Positions 1 to 7,650 of a stretch of DNA of 29,571 bases are shown here, piece after piece. Under the pieces are notes generated by a model. That model saw nothing but the letters and a program-made list of their open reading frames with translations, did no database searches and was not told the DNA's origin. Positions within the stretch are counted from its first letter, which is position 1. Each line of letters starts with the position of its first letter. Origin of the DNA: Clostridia bacterium (lineage in GTDB: Bacteria; Bacillota; Clostridia; Christensenellales; Aristaeellaceae); the NCBI GenBank assembly GCA_017469605.1, contig JAFUGB010000085.1:1-29571 (forward strand), given 5' to 3'. Position numbers and translations under genes: made by a program.

Positions 1-71
1 CAATAGCCTGTATAACGATCAGGAGGATCCCCGCGGTTCCCCGCCGCGCGGCAACCCCCTTTTTCGGCGGG

Positions 72-239
72 TTATTCCTCGCCCATGGCCACCTTCACGG
101 CCTTAAAAGCGTTGCTCTTGGCGATCTGCTTTTCAAAACTGTCCAGCTGGCCCTGCGGGTTCTTGCGGGTTGCGGCGGAGCAGCCCAGGGTGTGGAAGCG
201 CTGCACGTCTTCGGGCATGCCGGCATCAAAGATGCTTTC
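72..239 (-). pseudogene. Unidentified 3' gene remnant downstream of the GH13 gene
   Basis: An open frame of about 56 codons runs from just after an in-frame TAA (240-242) to a TAA at 72-74, with protein-like composition (reads ESIFDAGMPEDVQRF early and ends KAVKVAMGEE). The only internal ATG is at 218 and has no visible ribosome site, so it reads more like the tail of a gene that lost its front than a complete small gene. It starts only 7 nt after the stop of the GH13 gene and lies in the same frame. I do not recognise the family. It could also be chance open frame in GC-rich DNA. Confidence 0.25.
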
Positions 240-248
240 TTACGCCGT

Positions 249-1745
249 TCAATCTGCCTGTACAGTAAAATCGTAGGTTTCCAGATTTGCTACCAATACC
301 GCGCGCTTGCCCCGGTTTTCCCAGATGATGCGCAGGTTGCCGCCCGCTTCCTGACGGATGCGCATTTCGGCGTCAAAGCCGAAGGCGGGACAGGTATTGC
401 GCATTTTCAGCAGCGCCAGCTGTTTTTGCACGATGGGCCATTGCAAGCGCCTGCTGATTTCATCCGCGGTCAGATTGGTGCGGTTGATCTCCTTGTGGCC
501 CGCTTCGCCGCCGCGCCGCACGGCTTCGATATCGTTTTCCCCTGCAAAGAGATCCAGATACCATACCTGTGGCTTGCCCGGCATGAACAGCTGCAAGGCG
601 CGGGCCAGCAGCAGCTTCTTTTCGTCGCAGCCCAAAGCGCTGAAATAGGTGGCGTTCACCTGGTAATACATGTTCTTTTTGCCGTGCAGGTTCTTGATCA
701 GCCCGCCCCGGCTGACGATCAGGTCAATGAGCCCCTGGATGCGCTCGTCGGGCACCAGGCCCTTGAGATCCAGCAGCGGGATGCCGTCATGACAGCCCAG
801 CATGTTCACGCAGCGGATATCGTTTTCCTTTTGCTCTCTGGCCCAGCGGATCAGATAGCCCGCGTCGTGGTTTTCAATGGCGTCAATCAGCAAACCGGGC
901 AGGAAGAAATCATAGCTCATGTATCCCTTCTGCGCCAGGGTTTTGTAGCTGCCCTCGCCGTAGGCGGCGTGGATTTCGGGCAGCAGGGTCAGGCCGCGTT
1001 TTTCCGCCATCTGCCGGATGCGCTCCAAAATCTCCCAGGTTTCGGGCTCGTTCATGAAGTTGCGCCGCCCCGGGATCTTGGAGGCGTAACCGAAAGCGTC
1101 CAGACGCACGATGGACGCCCCGTAGGAAGCCAGCTTGTCCAGCACTTCTTCGTAATACTGCCACACCAAGGGCGACTGGATATTCACGTCCATCTGCCCC
1201 AGATAGCTGCGTTTGCCGGTTTCCGGGTCGGTTTTGACCTCCTGGTAGAAGGTGTTCCAATAGGGCACCTCCCGCCCGTCGGGGAACTGCACCATCAGGA
1301 TGGGCAGCCCGGGCTTGCGGAAGAACATATCCTGAATATACTGCTCATCGGGCTGGATGTAGCCCGCTTCGGTCATTTGGCCCCGGCCTTCCCAGAACTT
1401 GTTCCAGTTGATGAAGAAATCCCTGTATTCTGAGGCTTCGCCCTTCTGGATCATATCCTGGAACTGCGGCGACTGAACGGAAAGATGGTTCAAGATGAAA
1501 TCCAGCTTCAGATCCATCCCCAGCGCCCGCAGCCGATCCATATCGCCGGGAGAAGTGAGCTGCTTGTCCAGATCATAGCTGATCACCGAAAAGCCCCGGT
1601 CCAAATCGGTAGTGAATACACTGGGCAGGATATAAAAGGAGCGGAAGGCCCCCTGCAGCTCGGGCTTTTCCAGCAGGGCGGCGATATCGGTCAGCGTGCC
1701 GCCCAGGCTGTCGGGATAAGCGTTGAGCATCGTTCCGCTGTTCAT
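249..1745 (-). CDS. GH13_18 glycoside phosphorylase (sucrose phosphorylase-like)
   Basis: A 498-residue cytoplasmic enzyme of glycoside hydrolase family 13, subfamily 18, which splits an alpha-glucoside with phosphate to give alpha-glucose 1-phosphate. The start matches sucrose phosphorylases (NAYPDSLGG). The likely nucleophile is D216 in RLDAFGY, the acid/base E257 in LPEIH, and the transition-state Asp D320 in CHDGIP. LKGLVPDE, YQVNATYFSALGC and GHKEINRTNL are further family landmarks. Length is normal for the family and there is no signal peptide. The start ATG overlaps the stop of the upstream kinase gene (ATGA) and is preceded by a strong GGAGG, so the two are translationally coupled. 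GH13_18 also contains glucosylglycerate, glucosylglycerol and sucrose-6-phosphate phosphorylases, so the acceptor sugar is not settled by sequence. The garK gene in the window makes a glycerate-releasing enzyme conceivable, but this is only inference. Confidence 0.85.
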   Translation of the reverse strand: MNSGTMLNAYPDSLGGTLTDIAALLEKPELQGAFRSFYILPSVFTTDLDRGFSVISYDLDKQLTSPGDMDRLRALGMDLKLDFILNHLSVQSPQFQDMIQKGEASEYRDFFINWNKFWEGRGQMTEAGYIQPDEQYIQDMFFRKPGLPILMVQFPDGREVPYWNTFYQEVKTDPETGKRSYLGQMDVNIQSPLVWQYYEEVLDKLASYGASIVRLDAFGYASKIPGRRNFMNEPETWEILERIRQMAEKRGLTLLPEIHAAYGEGSYKTLAQKGYMSYDFFLPGLLIDAIENHDAGYLIRWAREQKENDIRCVNMLGCHDGIPLLDLKGLVPDERIQGLIDLIVSRGGLIKNLHGKKNMYYQVNATYFSALGCDEKKLLLARALQLFMPGKPQVWYLDLFAGENDIEAVRRGGEAGHKEINRTNLTADEISRRLQWPIVQKQLALLKMRNTCPAFGFDAEMRIRQEAGGNLRIIWENRGKRAVLVANLETYDFTVQAD

Positions 1746-2665
1746 GCGATTCCTCCTTCCTCCTTCGCCATCAGAAGGCGATAATCGGCGTAGGAGAGCA
1801 GCTGTCCCTGCTTGCTCAGGATGATTCTGGCCTTGTGCGCCTGCGCCTCCAGCTTCTTTTGCTCGATCTCCAGCACCATGGTGGTGAAGGCGCTGTCGGT
1901 CTTGCCATCCCGGTTCCGGGCCCTGCGATGGGCCAGGGTTTCCGCCGGGGTGGAATTGAGCAGGATGGGGATATCCACGCCTTCAATAAAATCGCTGTTG
2001 CCGTGGGTCCATTCCACGATCAGCACCTGCGTTTTAGAAAAATCCACCTTATCATACCATAATTCGGTGGTTTCCCGGCCCATACGCTTGAGATAGATGG
2101 CGGCCTCCCCCTGATGGAACCGGGCCAGGATATCGGTTACCTCATCAAAATTGGTTTCGTTGGGCGTGCCCAGATAGCCGGCCAGCGCCCGGCGGCCTGA
2201 TTGCTGATAGACAGCCAGCCAGGGAAGCGCCTGCGCCGTGGCGAGATCGGCATCCTTTTCTTCTTCCCACAGCCGGCGCAGAATAGCGGTGATTTCGGGA
2301 GTGAGCAGATCATGATCCACCAGCCCGTGCAGCCCGCCCTGGCGATATACCCGCTCGCGCTCGATATCGTTGTCCCGGGGGATGCGGCGGGGGTAATTAT
2401 CGCCGCTCATCACATACGCGCCGATGCCGTCGTGATTCAGGTAATACGCCAGCACCGAGGCGATCTCGCTTTTGCCCACGCCGCTGCCGCCGCATACGGC
2501 CACCACGGCTTTTTGGCCGTCCAGCCTGGCCAATTCCTCCCGCAAAAGGGGATAGATCGTTTGCGCTTTGCGGATGTGATCGTCTCCGATTTGAATTTTA
2601 TCCCCCGGCATATCCCCGTGCGGGATCTGGTCCGGAACCGCCGGCAAAATCATTTGTTCGCTCAT
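1742..2665 (-). CDS. P-loop kinase, uridine kinase/adenylylsulfate kinase-like
   Basis: A 307-residue protein with a clear Walker A motif GGSGVGKS at residues 59-66 and a phosphoribulokinase/uridine-kinase-like layout: MSGDNYPRR after the P-loop, as in uridine kinases, and VLIVEWTHGNSDF as the probable Walker B strand region. It is preceded by about 45 residues with no recognised domain. It is the first gene of a two-gene unit with the GH13_18 phosphorylase, overlapping it by 4 nt. A phosphorylase would release a free acceptor and glucose 1-phosphate, so the kinase may phosphorylate the released acceptor. That role is inferred from coupling only; the true substrate is unknown. The ribosome site (GAGGG) is moderate. 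Confidence 0.65.
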   Translation of the reverse strand: MSEQMILPAVPDQIPHGDMPGDKIQIGDDHIRKAQTIYPLLREELARLDGQKAVVAVCGGSGVGKSEIASVLAYYLNHDGIGAYVMSGDNYPRRIPRDNDIERERVYRQGGLHGLVDHDLLTPEITAILRRLWEEEKDADLATAQALPWLAVYQQSGRRALAGYLGTPNETNFDEVTDILARFHQGEAAIYLKRMGRETTELWYDKVDFSKTQVLIVEWTHGNSDFIEGVDIPILLNSTPAETLAHRRARNRDGKTDSAFTTMVLEIEQKKLEAQAHKARIILSKQGQLLSYADYRLLMAKEEGGIA

Positions 2666-2695
2666 GTCTTTCCCTCTCTTTGCTTATTTTGATGG

Positions 2696-2755
2696 AAAGG
2701 AGCCCCAGTCCAGCCATCAAAGCCGCTTTCATGGCTGGGCGGAGAAAGCTCCTTT
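2696..2755 (-). other. Leader hairpin of the kinase-phosphorylase unit
   Basis: Outer arms AAAGGAGC (2696-2703) and GCTCCTTT (2748-2755) and inner arms CAGCCAT (2711-2717) and ATGGCTG (2731-2737) form a nested inverted repeat. On the minus strand it would fold from the very 5' end of the transcript predicted from the promoter at 2762-2770, and end about 30 nt before the kinase ATG. On the plus strand it is followed by a T run (2753-2759), so it could instead be a plus-strand terminator, although no plus-strand gene precedes it. Confidence 0.45.
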
Positions 2756-2761
2756 TTTTAT

Positions 2762-2770
2762 ATTATAGCA
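2762..2770 (-). promoter_or_regulatory. Extended -10 promoter for the kinase-GH13 unit
   Basis: Minus strand reads TGCTATAAT, a perfect -10 hexamer with the TGn extension; no good -35 is seen 17 nt upstream, which fits an extended -10 promoter. Predicted transcription start is near 2754, giving a leader of about 90 nt. The rest of 2771-2967 shows no gene or clear element. Confidence 0.5.
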
Positions 2771-2967
2771 CAGGAATCCGCCATACGGAATAGCCGAAAG
2801 CATCATCCAGGAAAGCGGCCGCGTGGGTCAGCCACAGATCAAATTGGGGAGTGTTTTTCCATCGACCATCCGTAAGAATATTTTTCACGATCGTTTGTAC
2901 TTTTACAATGTTTTGCGAATACCCTAAATCACCCTCAATTCGCCCTAAACCTGCCGTATATGAGCAG

Positions 2968-2998
2968 AAAAATACCCCGGAGTATACAAATCCGAGGT
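2968..2998 (-). terminator. Second (distal) terminator of the redox operon
   Basis: Minus strand: arm ACCTCGGA, loop of 9 nt, arm TCCGGGGT (one G-T pair), then ATTTTT. This is a rho-independent terminator shape placed downstream of the stronger one at 3023-3058. Confidence 0.5.
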
Positions 2999-3022
2999 GT
3001 TTGAACTGATTTGTTTCAAAGC

Positions 3023-3058
3023 AAAAAGCCCGTTTCTTAATGATGAAACAGGCTTTTT
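3023..3058 (-). terminator. Intrinsic terminator after the redox operon
   Basis: Arms AAAAAGCCCGTTTC (3023-3036) and GAAACAGGCTTTTTT (3044-3058) with a 7-nt loop; read on the minus strand the stem ends in CTTTTT. It lies 12 nt past the stop of the PPC-domain gene. The symmetrical A and T flanks make it potentially bidirectional. Confidence 0.8.
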
Positions 3059-3070
3059 TGCTGCGCTTCG

Positions 3071-3496
3071 TTAATCGATGAAGCGGAACATATTGAGGCC
3101 GATGGCTTCGTCCAGCCGGCGGTCTACCTGGCCGGGGATCGTGCGCACCACCATTTCGCAGGTGGCGGAGACACGCAGCTCGTTGGCGTGGCCGCCGTGG
3201 GCGATGAGGTCCTTATCGCATACGGTGGCGTGCAGGTGGATGTACACCTGGCCGTCCTTGCGGCTGACGGTGCCGCAGAGATTGCTGATCTCCATGGGCT
3301 CGTTGAATTCTTTCTTGTAAAAGGTCTTGGTAGGTATATCATACACGCTGACCACGGCATGATCCACCGCGCCCAGGGCGTCCACTTGGGCCAGGCGGAT
3401 ATCTTCCTTTTCGCAGAGAGCGACCAATTGAGAGAGGATTTCCTCGCCCCGGTCCATGCGCACGATATAGGTATCGCCAAATCTTCTGTACTCCAT
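3071..3496 (-). CDS. PPC-domain (DUF296) DNA-binding-like protein
   Basis: A 141-residue single-domain protein of the PPC/DUF296 fold found in plant AT-hook proteins and in stand-alone bacterial proteins. The hallmark stretch is IHLHATVCDKD followed by HGGHANELRVSATCEMVV, which carries the conserved histidines that bind a metal in characterised bacterial members. Length is typical of the bacterial single-domain form. It is the last gene of the four-gene operon, 14 nt after the DUF1667 gene and just before the terminator. Its role is unknown; bacterial members are often encoded beside metabolic genes and may bind metabolites rather than DNA. Confidence 0.8.
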   Translation of the reverse strand: MEYRRFGDTYIVRMDRGEEILSQLVALCEKEDIRLAQVDALGAVDHAVVSVYDIPTKTFYKKEFNEPMEISNLCGTVSRKDGQVYIHLHATVCDKDLIAHGGHANELRVSATCEMVVRTIPGQVDRRLDEAIGLNMFRFID

Positions 3497-3510
3497 TGCG
3501 TGATCCCCCT

Positions 3511-3873
3511 TCAGGCTTTTTCTATATTTTTGGTCACGATCACATCGCTGTCAAGCCCTAAAATATCATGGATCACCACATCGCCAATTTTCACCGGCGC
3601 GGTAAGTGTCTGGCGGTTGATTTCGGCCATCACGTCAAAGATGCGGTCCTTGGGGATAGCGTTTGTCAGCCGCACGCTGGTGAGCGGCAGCGTGCCGCCC
3701 AGCACGCGCACGCTGGTGGCGATGGTGCGGCGGGGATCCACCAATTCCTGGGTCACATAGGTTTTGCCTTTGGGGCACAGGTTGCCGGTGATGGAAAGCA
3801 CCTGGATCCCCTCGTACTCGGTTTCAATCTCGCAGCCGTTGGGACAAACGATGCAGGTAAACGTGCGTTTCAT
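3511..3873 (-). CDS. DUF1667 cysteine-rich protein, dehydrogenase partner
   Basis: A 120-residue protein of the DUF1667 family. Four cysteines at residues 7, 10, 14 and 33 (CIVCPNGC and NLCPKGK) form a probable Fe-S or zinc site, followed by a small domain of conserved hydrophobic strands. In many Firmicutes and Thermotogae this family is encoded with GlpA-like and NAD(P)/FAD oxidoreductase genes and is thought to be a small redox subunit. The same trio is seen here: its ATG overlaps the stop of the upstream oxidoreductase by 4 nt. It may act like the Fe-S part of a three-subunit dehydrogenase; the electron acceptor is unknown. Confidence 0.85.
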   Translation of the reverse strand: MKRTFTCIVCPNGCEIETEYEGIQVLSITGNLCPKGKTYVTQELVDPRRTIATSVRVLGGTLPLTSVRLTNAIPKDRIFDVMAEINRQTLTAPVKIGDVVIHDILGLDSDVIVTKNIEKA

Positions 3874-5105
3874 TCCACAAACACCTCCATATCGGCGCCT
3901 TCGCTCAGCTTTTCAGCCTTGATGGGCAGCTGGATCATTTCAGCGGGCAGAGCCTTGTGCATCCTTTTGCGCAGCACCTCTCTGTCGCCCTGGCGCACCA
4001 CGATGCTCACATTGGCCAAGGGCTGTCGCACCCGCAGGGACAGGGTGAAATTCCGCGTGCCGCTGATGCGCTGAGGGATCACATGACCCACGTTGTTCCC
4101 GGCCTTGACCTCCAATTTGCATTCCGGCAGGCTGCCATTTAGCAGGTACTCGGCGGCGCTGTCGGCCAGCGCCTCGGCCTCCAGCGACACAAAGTCCACC
4201 AGGTCGTGCACGTGCAGCACGTTGCCGGCGGCAAAGATGCCGGGCACGCCGGTCTGGCAGTGCTCATCCACAAAGGCGCCGCGGGTGCGGGCGTCCAGCT
4301 CCACGCCGGCGGCCAGGCTGAGTTCGTTCTCCGGGATCAGGCCCACGGAAAGGATCAGCGTATCGCAGGGGATCTCCTGCTCGGTACCGGGGATGGGGCG
4401 GAAACGCTCGTCGCAACTTGCCACCACCACGCTGGTCAGGCGTTCGCGGCCGCGAATATCCACCACCGTGTGGCTCAGATGCAGGGGAATGTTATAGTCG
4501 TTCAGGCATTGCTCGATGTTGCGGGGCAGGCCGCTGGGATAGGGCTGCACCTCGTACACGCCCTGCACGTGGGCGCCCTCCAGCGTCATGCGCCGGGCCA
4601 TGATCAGGCCGATGTCGCCGCTGCCCAGGATGACCACCTCATGGCCTACCATGATGTTCTGCAGGTTGATATAGCTCTGCGCCACGCCGGCGGTGTATAC
4701 GCCTGCGGGCCGGGTGCCGGGCGTGGCCAGCGCGCCGCGGGTGCGCTCCCGGCAGCCCATGGTCAGCAGCACGGCGTCCGCCTGAATCTGCAAAAGGCCG
4801 TGTTCCCGGCTGGCCGCGGTGACCACCTTTTCCGGGGTAATGTCCAGCACCGTGCAGTCGGTGCTGCATTCGATGCCTGCCGCCAGCACTTGATCAATAA
4901 AGCGCTGGGCGTATTCCGGACCGGACAGGCTTTCGCCAAAGCGTGTCAGGCCGAAGCCGTCATGGATGCACTGGCGCAGGATGCCGCCCAGCAGGCGTTC
5001 GCGCTCCAGAATCAGGATATCCTGGACGCCCTTTTCCTTCAGACGCAGCGCTGCCGCCAAACCGGCGGGGCCGCCGCCCACGATGACCGCTTGCTTCTTC
5101 ATCAT
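3870..5105 (-). CDS. NAD(P)/FAD-dependent oxidoreductase, dehydrogenase subunit
   Basis: A 411-residue pyridine-nucleotide-disulfide-type flavoprotein. The FAD-binding Rossmann motif is GGGPAG at residues 10-15 and the second, NAD(P)-binding motif is GSGDIG at 161-166; a third conserved stretch near residue 295 (VPGIFAAGNVLHVHDLVDF) is the FAD-contacting ATG-like motif. No CxxC disulfide centre is visible, so it is not a thioredoxin-reductase-type enzyme. It sits between the GlpA-like gene and the DUF1667 gene, with 4-nt overlaps on both sides, and probably passes electrons between the FAD/Fe-S subunit and NAD(P) or a quinone-like acceptor. Similar to the middle subunit of HcnABC-type or opine-type dehydrogenases; substrate unknown. 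Confidence 0.85.
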   Translation of the reverse strand: MMKKQAVIVGGGPAGLAAALRLKEKGVQDILILERERLLGGILRQCIHDGFGLTRFGESLSGPEYAQRFIDQVLAAGIECSTDCTVLDITPEKVVTAASREHGLLQIQADAVLLTMGCRERTRGALATPGTRPAGVYTAGVAQSYINLQNIMVGHEVVILGSGDIGLIMARRMTLEGAHVQGVYEVQPYPSGLPRNIEQCLNDYNIPLHLSHTVVDIRGRERLTSVVVASCDERFRPIPGTEQEIPCDTLILSVGLIPENELSLAAGVELDARTRGAFVDEHCQTGVPGIFAAGNVLHVHDLVDFVSLEAEALADSAAEYLLNGSLPECKLEVKAGNNVGHVIPQRISGTRNFTLSLRVRQPLANVSIVVRQGDREVLRKRMHKALPAEMIQLPIKAEKLSEGADMEVFVE

Positions 5106-6568
5106 GCCTGATCTCCTCCTTTGACAGAACCCGTGAACATGGTCGAATGGCCGTTGGTCAGCCGCACGTCAGTGACCGCCTTGCCCAGCTCCTCCCGGAT
5201 CATGGCCGTGATGCGCGTTTCGCAGTAGCCGCCCTGGCACCGGCCCATGCTGGCCCGGGTGCGTACCTTGATGCCGTTCACCGTGCATACGCCCAGGGGA
5301 TTGTGGATGGCCGCGCGGATCTCGGCCCGGGTGACGGTCTCGCAGCGGCATACGATCTCGCCGTAATCGGGATCGGTAGCAATCAGGCGGGCCTGCTCCG
5401 CCCGGCTGGCCTCATGGAAGCGAATGATCCCCTTGCGGGTGGGATCAAAGGCGGGGTTGGGCGTGAGCTCCTCCTTTTCTTTCAGCAGGGCCACCACGCG
5501 CCGGGCGATGGGAAGTGCGCTGGTGAGGCCGGGGCTTTCGATGCCCACCAGGTTGATCACGCCGGGCACGTCCTCCCGCCGTTCGATCAGGAAATCCTGA
5601 ATTTCGCCCGTAGCGGGGTTGATGCGCTTGGGCCGCGCGCCCGCAAAGGTGCGGATGTAATACTCCCGCTTCATGTGCTTAAACATCCGCGCGCCACTCT
5701 CCTGCAGGCCGTCCATACCCACCTGGCGCACGCTGTAATCCTCGCCGTCCTCCACGTTAAAGCTGTTGGGGCCCACCAGCACATTGCCGTCCACCGTGGG
5801 CGTGGCGTGCGTATCAAAGGTATTGTGCTCGGTGGGGGCGGGATAGACGGGGATGCGGGCGAAGGCCCCGGCCTTCTTGTCCAGCACGAAGTACTCGCCC
5901 TTCACCGGCTGGATCACATAGCCCGGGATGCCCAGCATATCGCTGATTTCGGCGCTGTGCAGCCCGGCACTGTTGATCACCCAGCGGCAGACAAAATCAC
6001 CTTGATTGGTATGCAGCACATGACGGCCGTCGGGCAGGCATTCGCTGCCGGTCACCTCGGTATACAGGTGATACTTTGCTCCGTTCTTCACGGCGTTTTC
6101 CGCCAGGGCGATGGTATAGATGAAGGGGTCCAGGATGCCGCTGCTGGGGCAATGGATGGCAAAATTGCCGCCCGCCGAAGGGTCGATCTCATCCATGCGG
6201 GCGCGGTCGATCAGCTCCATGCCGGGCACGCCGTTATCGCGCCCCCGCTGGATCATGGCCAGCAGCCGTTGGCGGTGCTCTTCGGTGAAGCCCACGATCA
6301 GCTTGCCTGTGCGCTTGAAGGGCACATCCAATTCCCTGGCCACTTGGTCAAATTCCCGGTTGCCCTCCACGCAGCATTGGGCCTTGAGGCTGCCGGTTTT
6401 ATACAGGAAGCCGGCATGCAGCATGCCGGTGTTGCGGCCGCTGGTCTGGGTGCATACGTCGCTTTCCTTCTCCAGCACGGCCACAGACAGCTGATAGCGG
6501 GTCAGCTCCCGGGCAACGGCGCTGCCGATCACACCGCCGCCGATGATGATGATGTCATAGGTTTGCAT
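5102..6568 (-). CDS. GlpA-like FAD-dependent dehydrogenase with BFD-type [2Fe-2S] domain
   Basis: A 488-residue protein with an N-terminal DAO/glycerol-3-phosphate dehydrogenase-like flavin domain (GGGVIG at 10-15, then TSGRNTGMLHAGF) and a C-terminal BFD-like [2Fe-2S] domain with cysteines at 407, 409, 444 and 449 (CRC and GRCQGGYC). This architecture is that of anaerobic glycerol-3-phosphate dehydrogenase subunit A and related 2-hydroxyacid dehydrogenases. It is the first gene of a coupled operon with the NAD(P)/FAD subunit and DUF1667 partner, and is driven by the promoter at 6622-6650 under probable LysR control. No glpF or glpK is nearby, and the region is rich in 2-hydroxyacid genes, so a hydroxyacid substrate is as likely as glycerol 3-phosphate. 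Confidence 0.85.
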   Translation of the reverse strand: MQTYDIIIIGGGVIGSAVARELTRYQLSVAVLEKESDVCTQTSGRNTGMLHAGFLYKTGSLKAQCCVEGNREFDQVARELDVPFKRTGKLIVGFTEEHRQRLLAMIQRGRDNGVPGMELIDRARMDEIDPSAGGNFAIHCPSSGILDPFIYTIALAENAVKNGAKYHLYTEVTGSECLPDGRHVLHTNQGDFVCRWVINSAGLHSAEISDMLGIPGYVIQPVKGEYFVLDKKAGAFARIPVYPAPTEHNTFDTHATPTVDGNVLVGPNSFNVEDGEDYSVRQVGMDGLQESGARMFKHMKREYYIRTFAGARPKRINPATGEIQDFLIERREDVPGVINLVGIESPGLTSALPIARRVVALLKEKEELTPNPAFDPTRKGIIRFHEASRAEQARLIATDPDYGEIVCRCETVTRAEIRAAIHNPLGVCTVNGIKVRTRASMGRCQGGYCETRITAMIREELGKAVTDVRLTNGHSTMFTGSVKGGDQA

Positions 6569-6621
6569 GGGCCTTGCTCCTTTCCCGTCAAAAAAGGTTG
6601 CAAAATCGCTTCTTTTGTTTT

Positions 6622-6650
6622 ATCATACAGGCAGATGAAACCATTGTCAA
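6622..6650 (-). promoter_or_regulatory. Sigma-70 promoter of the GlpA-like redox operon
   Basis: Minus strand: TTGACA (6650-6645), a 17-nt spacer, and TATGAT (6627-6622). This is a near-consensus promoter; the predicted start is about 6615, 47 nt before the ATG. Confidence 0.8.
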
Positions 6651-6669
6651 TTTCGTATAAATTACAGAT

Positions 6670-6688
6670 ATGTTAGTACAGCTAACAT
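6670..6688. promoter_or_regulatory. LysR-type operator (recognition-binding site)
   Basis: A perfect inverted repeat ATGTTAG-TACAG-CTAACAT containing a T-N11-A core. It is centred at 6679, about -64 relative to the predicted start of the divergent redox operon, the usual place for the LysR-family recognition site, and it ends 15 nt before the lysR ATG, so it could also serve autoregulation. Confidence 0.75.
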
Positions 6689-6703
6689 AAAAAGGAGACC
6701 GAT

Positions 6704-7642
6704 ATGGACCTGCACCTGCTGGAAAACATTGTGTGCATCGCTGATGAAAAGAGCATCACCCGGGCCGCCGAAAAGCGGTTCGTTACCCAAAGCGCCCTCA
6801 ATCAGCAGCTGCAAAAGCTGGAGGAGGAGCTGGGTACGCCGCTATTCATCCGCACCCGCAGCAACTGGCTGCCTACTCCGGCGGGGGAAGCCTACCTGAC
6901 CGCCGCCCGGCAGATGCTGACGCTGAAAAAGGATACCTATGTCCAAATCGCTGATTATGCCGAAAGAAGCAGCCGCCATCTGGCAGTGGGGCTGATCCCG
7001 GAACGGGGCGTCGATATGTTTACGGCCATTTATCCGGCATTCCACGCGGCCTTTCCCCAGATGCAGGTGGAACCCGTGGAGTGCAGGGTCACGGCCATGC
7101 AGCGCATGATCACCGCCGGACAATTGGATCTGGGCCTGGCTACGCTGACGGAGGACCAGCGGGATGGGAACGTGTACCACCTGATGGGAGAGGAAGAAAT
7201 TGTTTTGGCCGTCCCGGCGGGCCATACCCTGGCGGAGGGGGGCAGCGCAGACTGCAAAGCAGCCCCGGAAACGGATCTGTCCCGGTTCAGCCAGGAGCCC
7301 TTTGTGCGCATCTATCAGCAGTCCACGCTGTACGCCCTGACCGAAAGGCTGTTTTCCCAGGCGGGCTTCACGCCTCGCGTGCTGTTTTCCACCGCCAGCA
7401 ACCTGAGCAAATACCGCATCGTCTCTCTGGGCCTGGGCTGCGCTCTGCTGCCCGCGGTATACGCCCTGCGCGACGGCAGCGTGGTATATTTCCGCCTGCC
7501 TTCCCGTCCCCGGTGGCAGATCACCCTGTGCAGCCGCCGGGACGGCTACCTGGGAAAGGCCGAGCGGACGTATCTGGCGTTGTGCCGGGAGTACTGGAAA
7601 AACAAAGAAAAAAACGCCGCATTTGCAGCGTTTGATGCTTGA
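6704..7642 (+). CDS. LysR family transcriptional regulator
   Basis: A 312-residue LysR-type regulator. The N-terminal winged helix-turn-helix covers residues 1-60 (SITRAAEKRFVTQSALNQQL, then FIRTRSNWLPTPAGE), followed by a linker helix and a periplasmic-binding-protein-like effector domain at about 85-300. Start chosen at the ATG after AAAAAGGAG. It is transcribed divergently from the GlpA-like operon across a 135-nt gap with a palindromic site at about -64 of that operon, so it is very likely its regulator; the effector is probably the dehydrogenase substrate. Its last codons overlap the terminator of the convergent dehydrogenase gene. Confidence 0.92.
   Translation: MDLHLLENIVCIADEKSITRAAEKRFVTQSALNQQLQKLEEELGTPLFIRTRSNWLPTPAGEAYLTAARQMLTLKKDTYVQIADYAERSSRHLAVGLIPERGVDMFTAIYPAFHAAFPQMQVEPVECRVTAMQRMITAGQLDLGLATLTEDQRDGNVYHLMGEEEIVLAVPAGHTLAEGGSADCKAAPETDLSRFSQEPFVRIYQQSTLYALTERLFSQAGFTPRVLFSTASNLSKYRIVSLGLGCALLPAVYALRDGSVVYFRLPSRPRWQITLCSRRDGYLGKAERTYLALCREYWKNKEKNAAFAAFDA
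7608..7632 (-). terminator. Intrinsic terminator of the hydroxyacid dehydrogenase, inside lysR
   Basis: Minus strand: AACGCTGC, AAAT loop, GCGGCGTT and then a T run (complement of A7608-A7614). It follows the 7651 stop by 18 nt and lies wholly within the 3' coding end of the convergent lysR gene, so the sequence is both coding and terminator. Confidence 0.75.
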
Positions 7643-7650
7643 ACTTTGCG

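Noticed and set aside
37..71. CCCGCCG/CGGCGGG inverted repeat downstream of the first fragment, as a terminator
   Set aside because: Loop of about 20 nt and no T tract; GC-rich background makes it weak.
192..1433. Long plus-strand open frame of over 400 codons opposite the GH13 gene, and similar long frames opposite most genes (for example 8739-10607, 13993-15879, 18393-19691, 21764-23182)
   Set aside because: They are antisense shadows produced by GC-rich codon usage; no ribosome sites, His/Gln/Gly-rich composition, and the opposite strand has recognised families.
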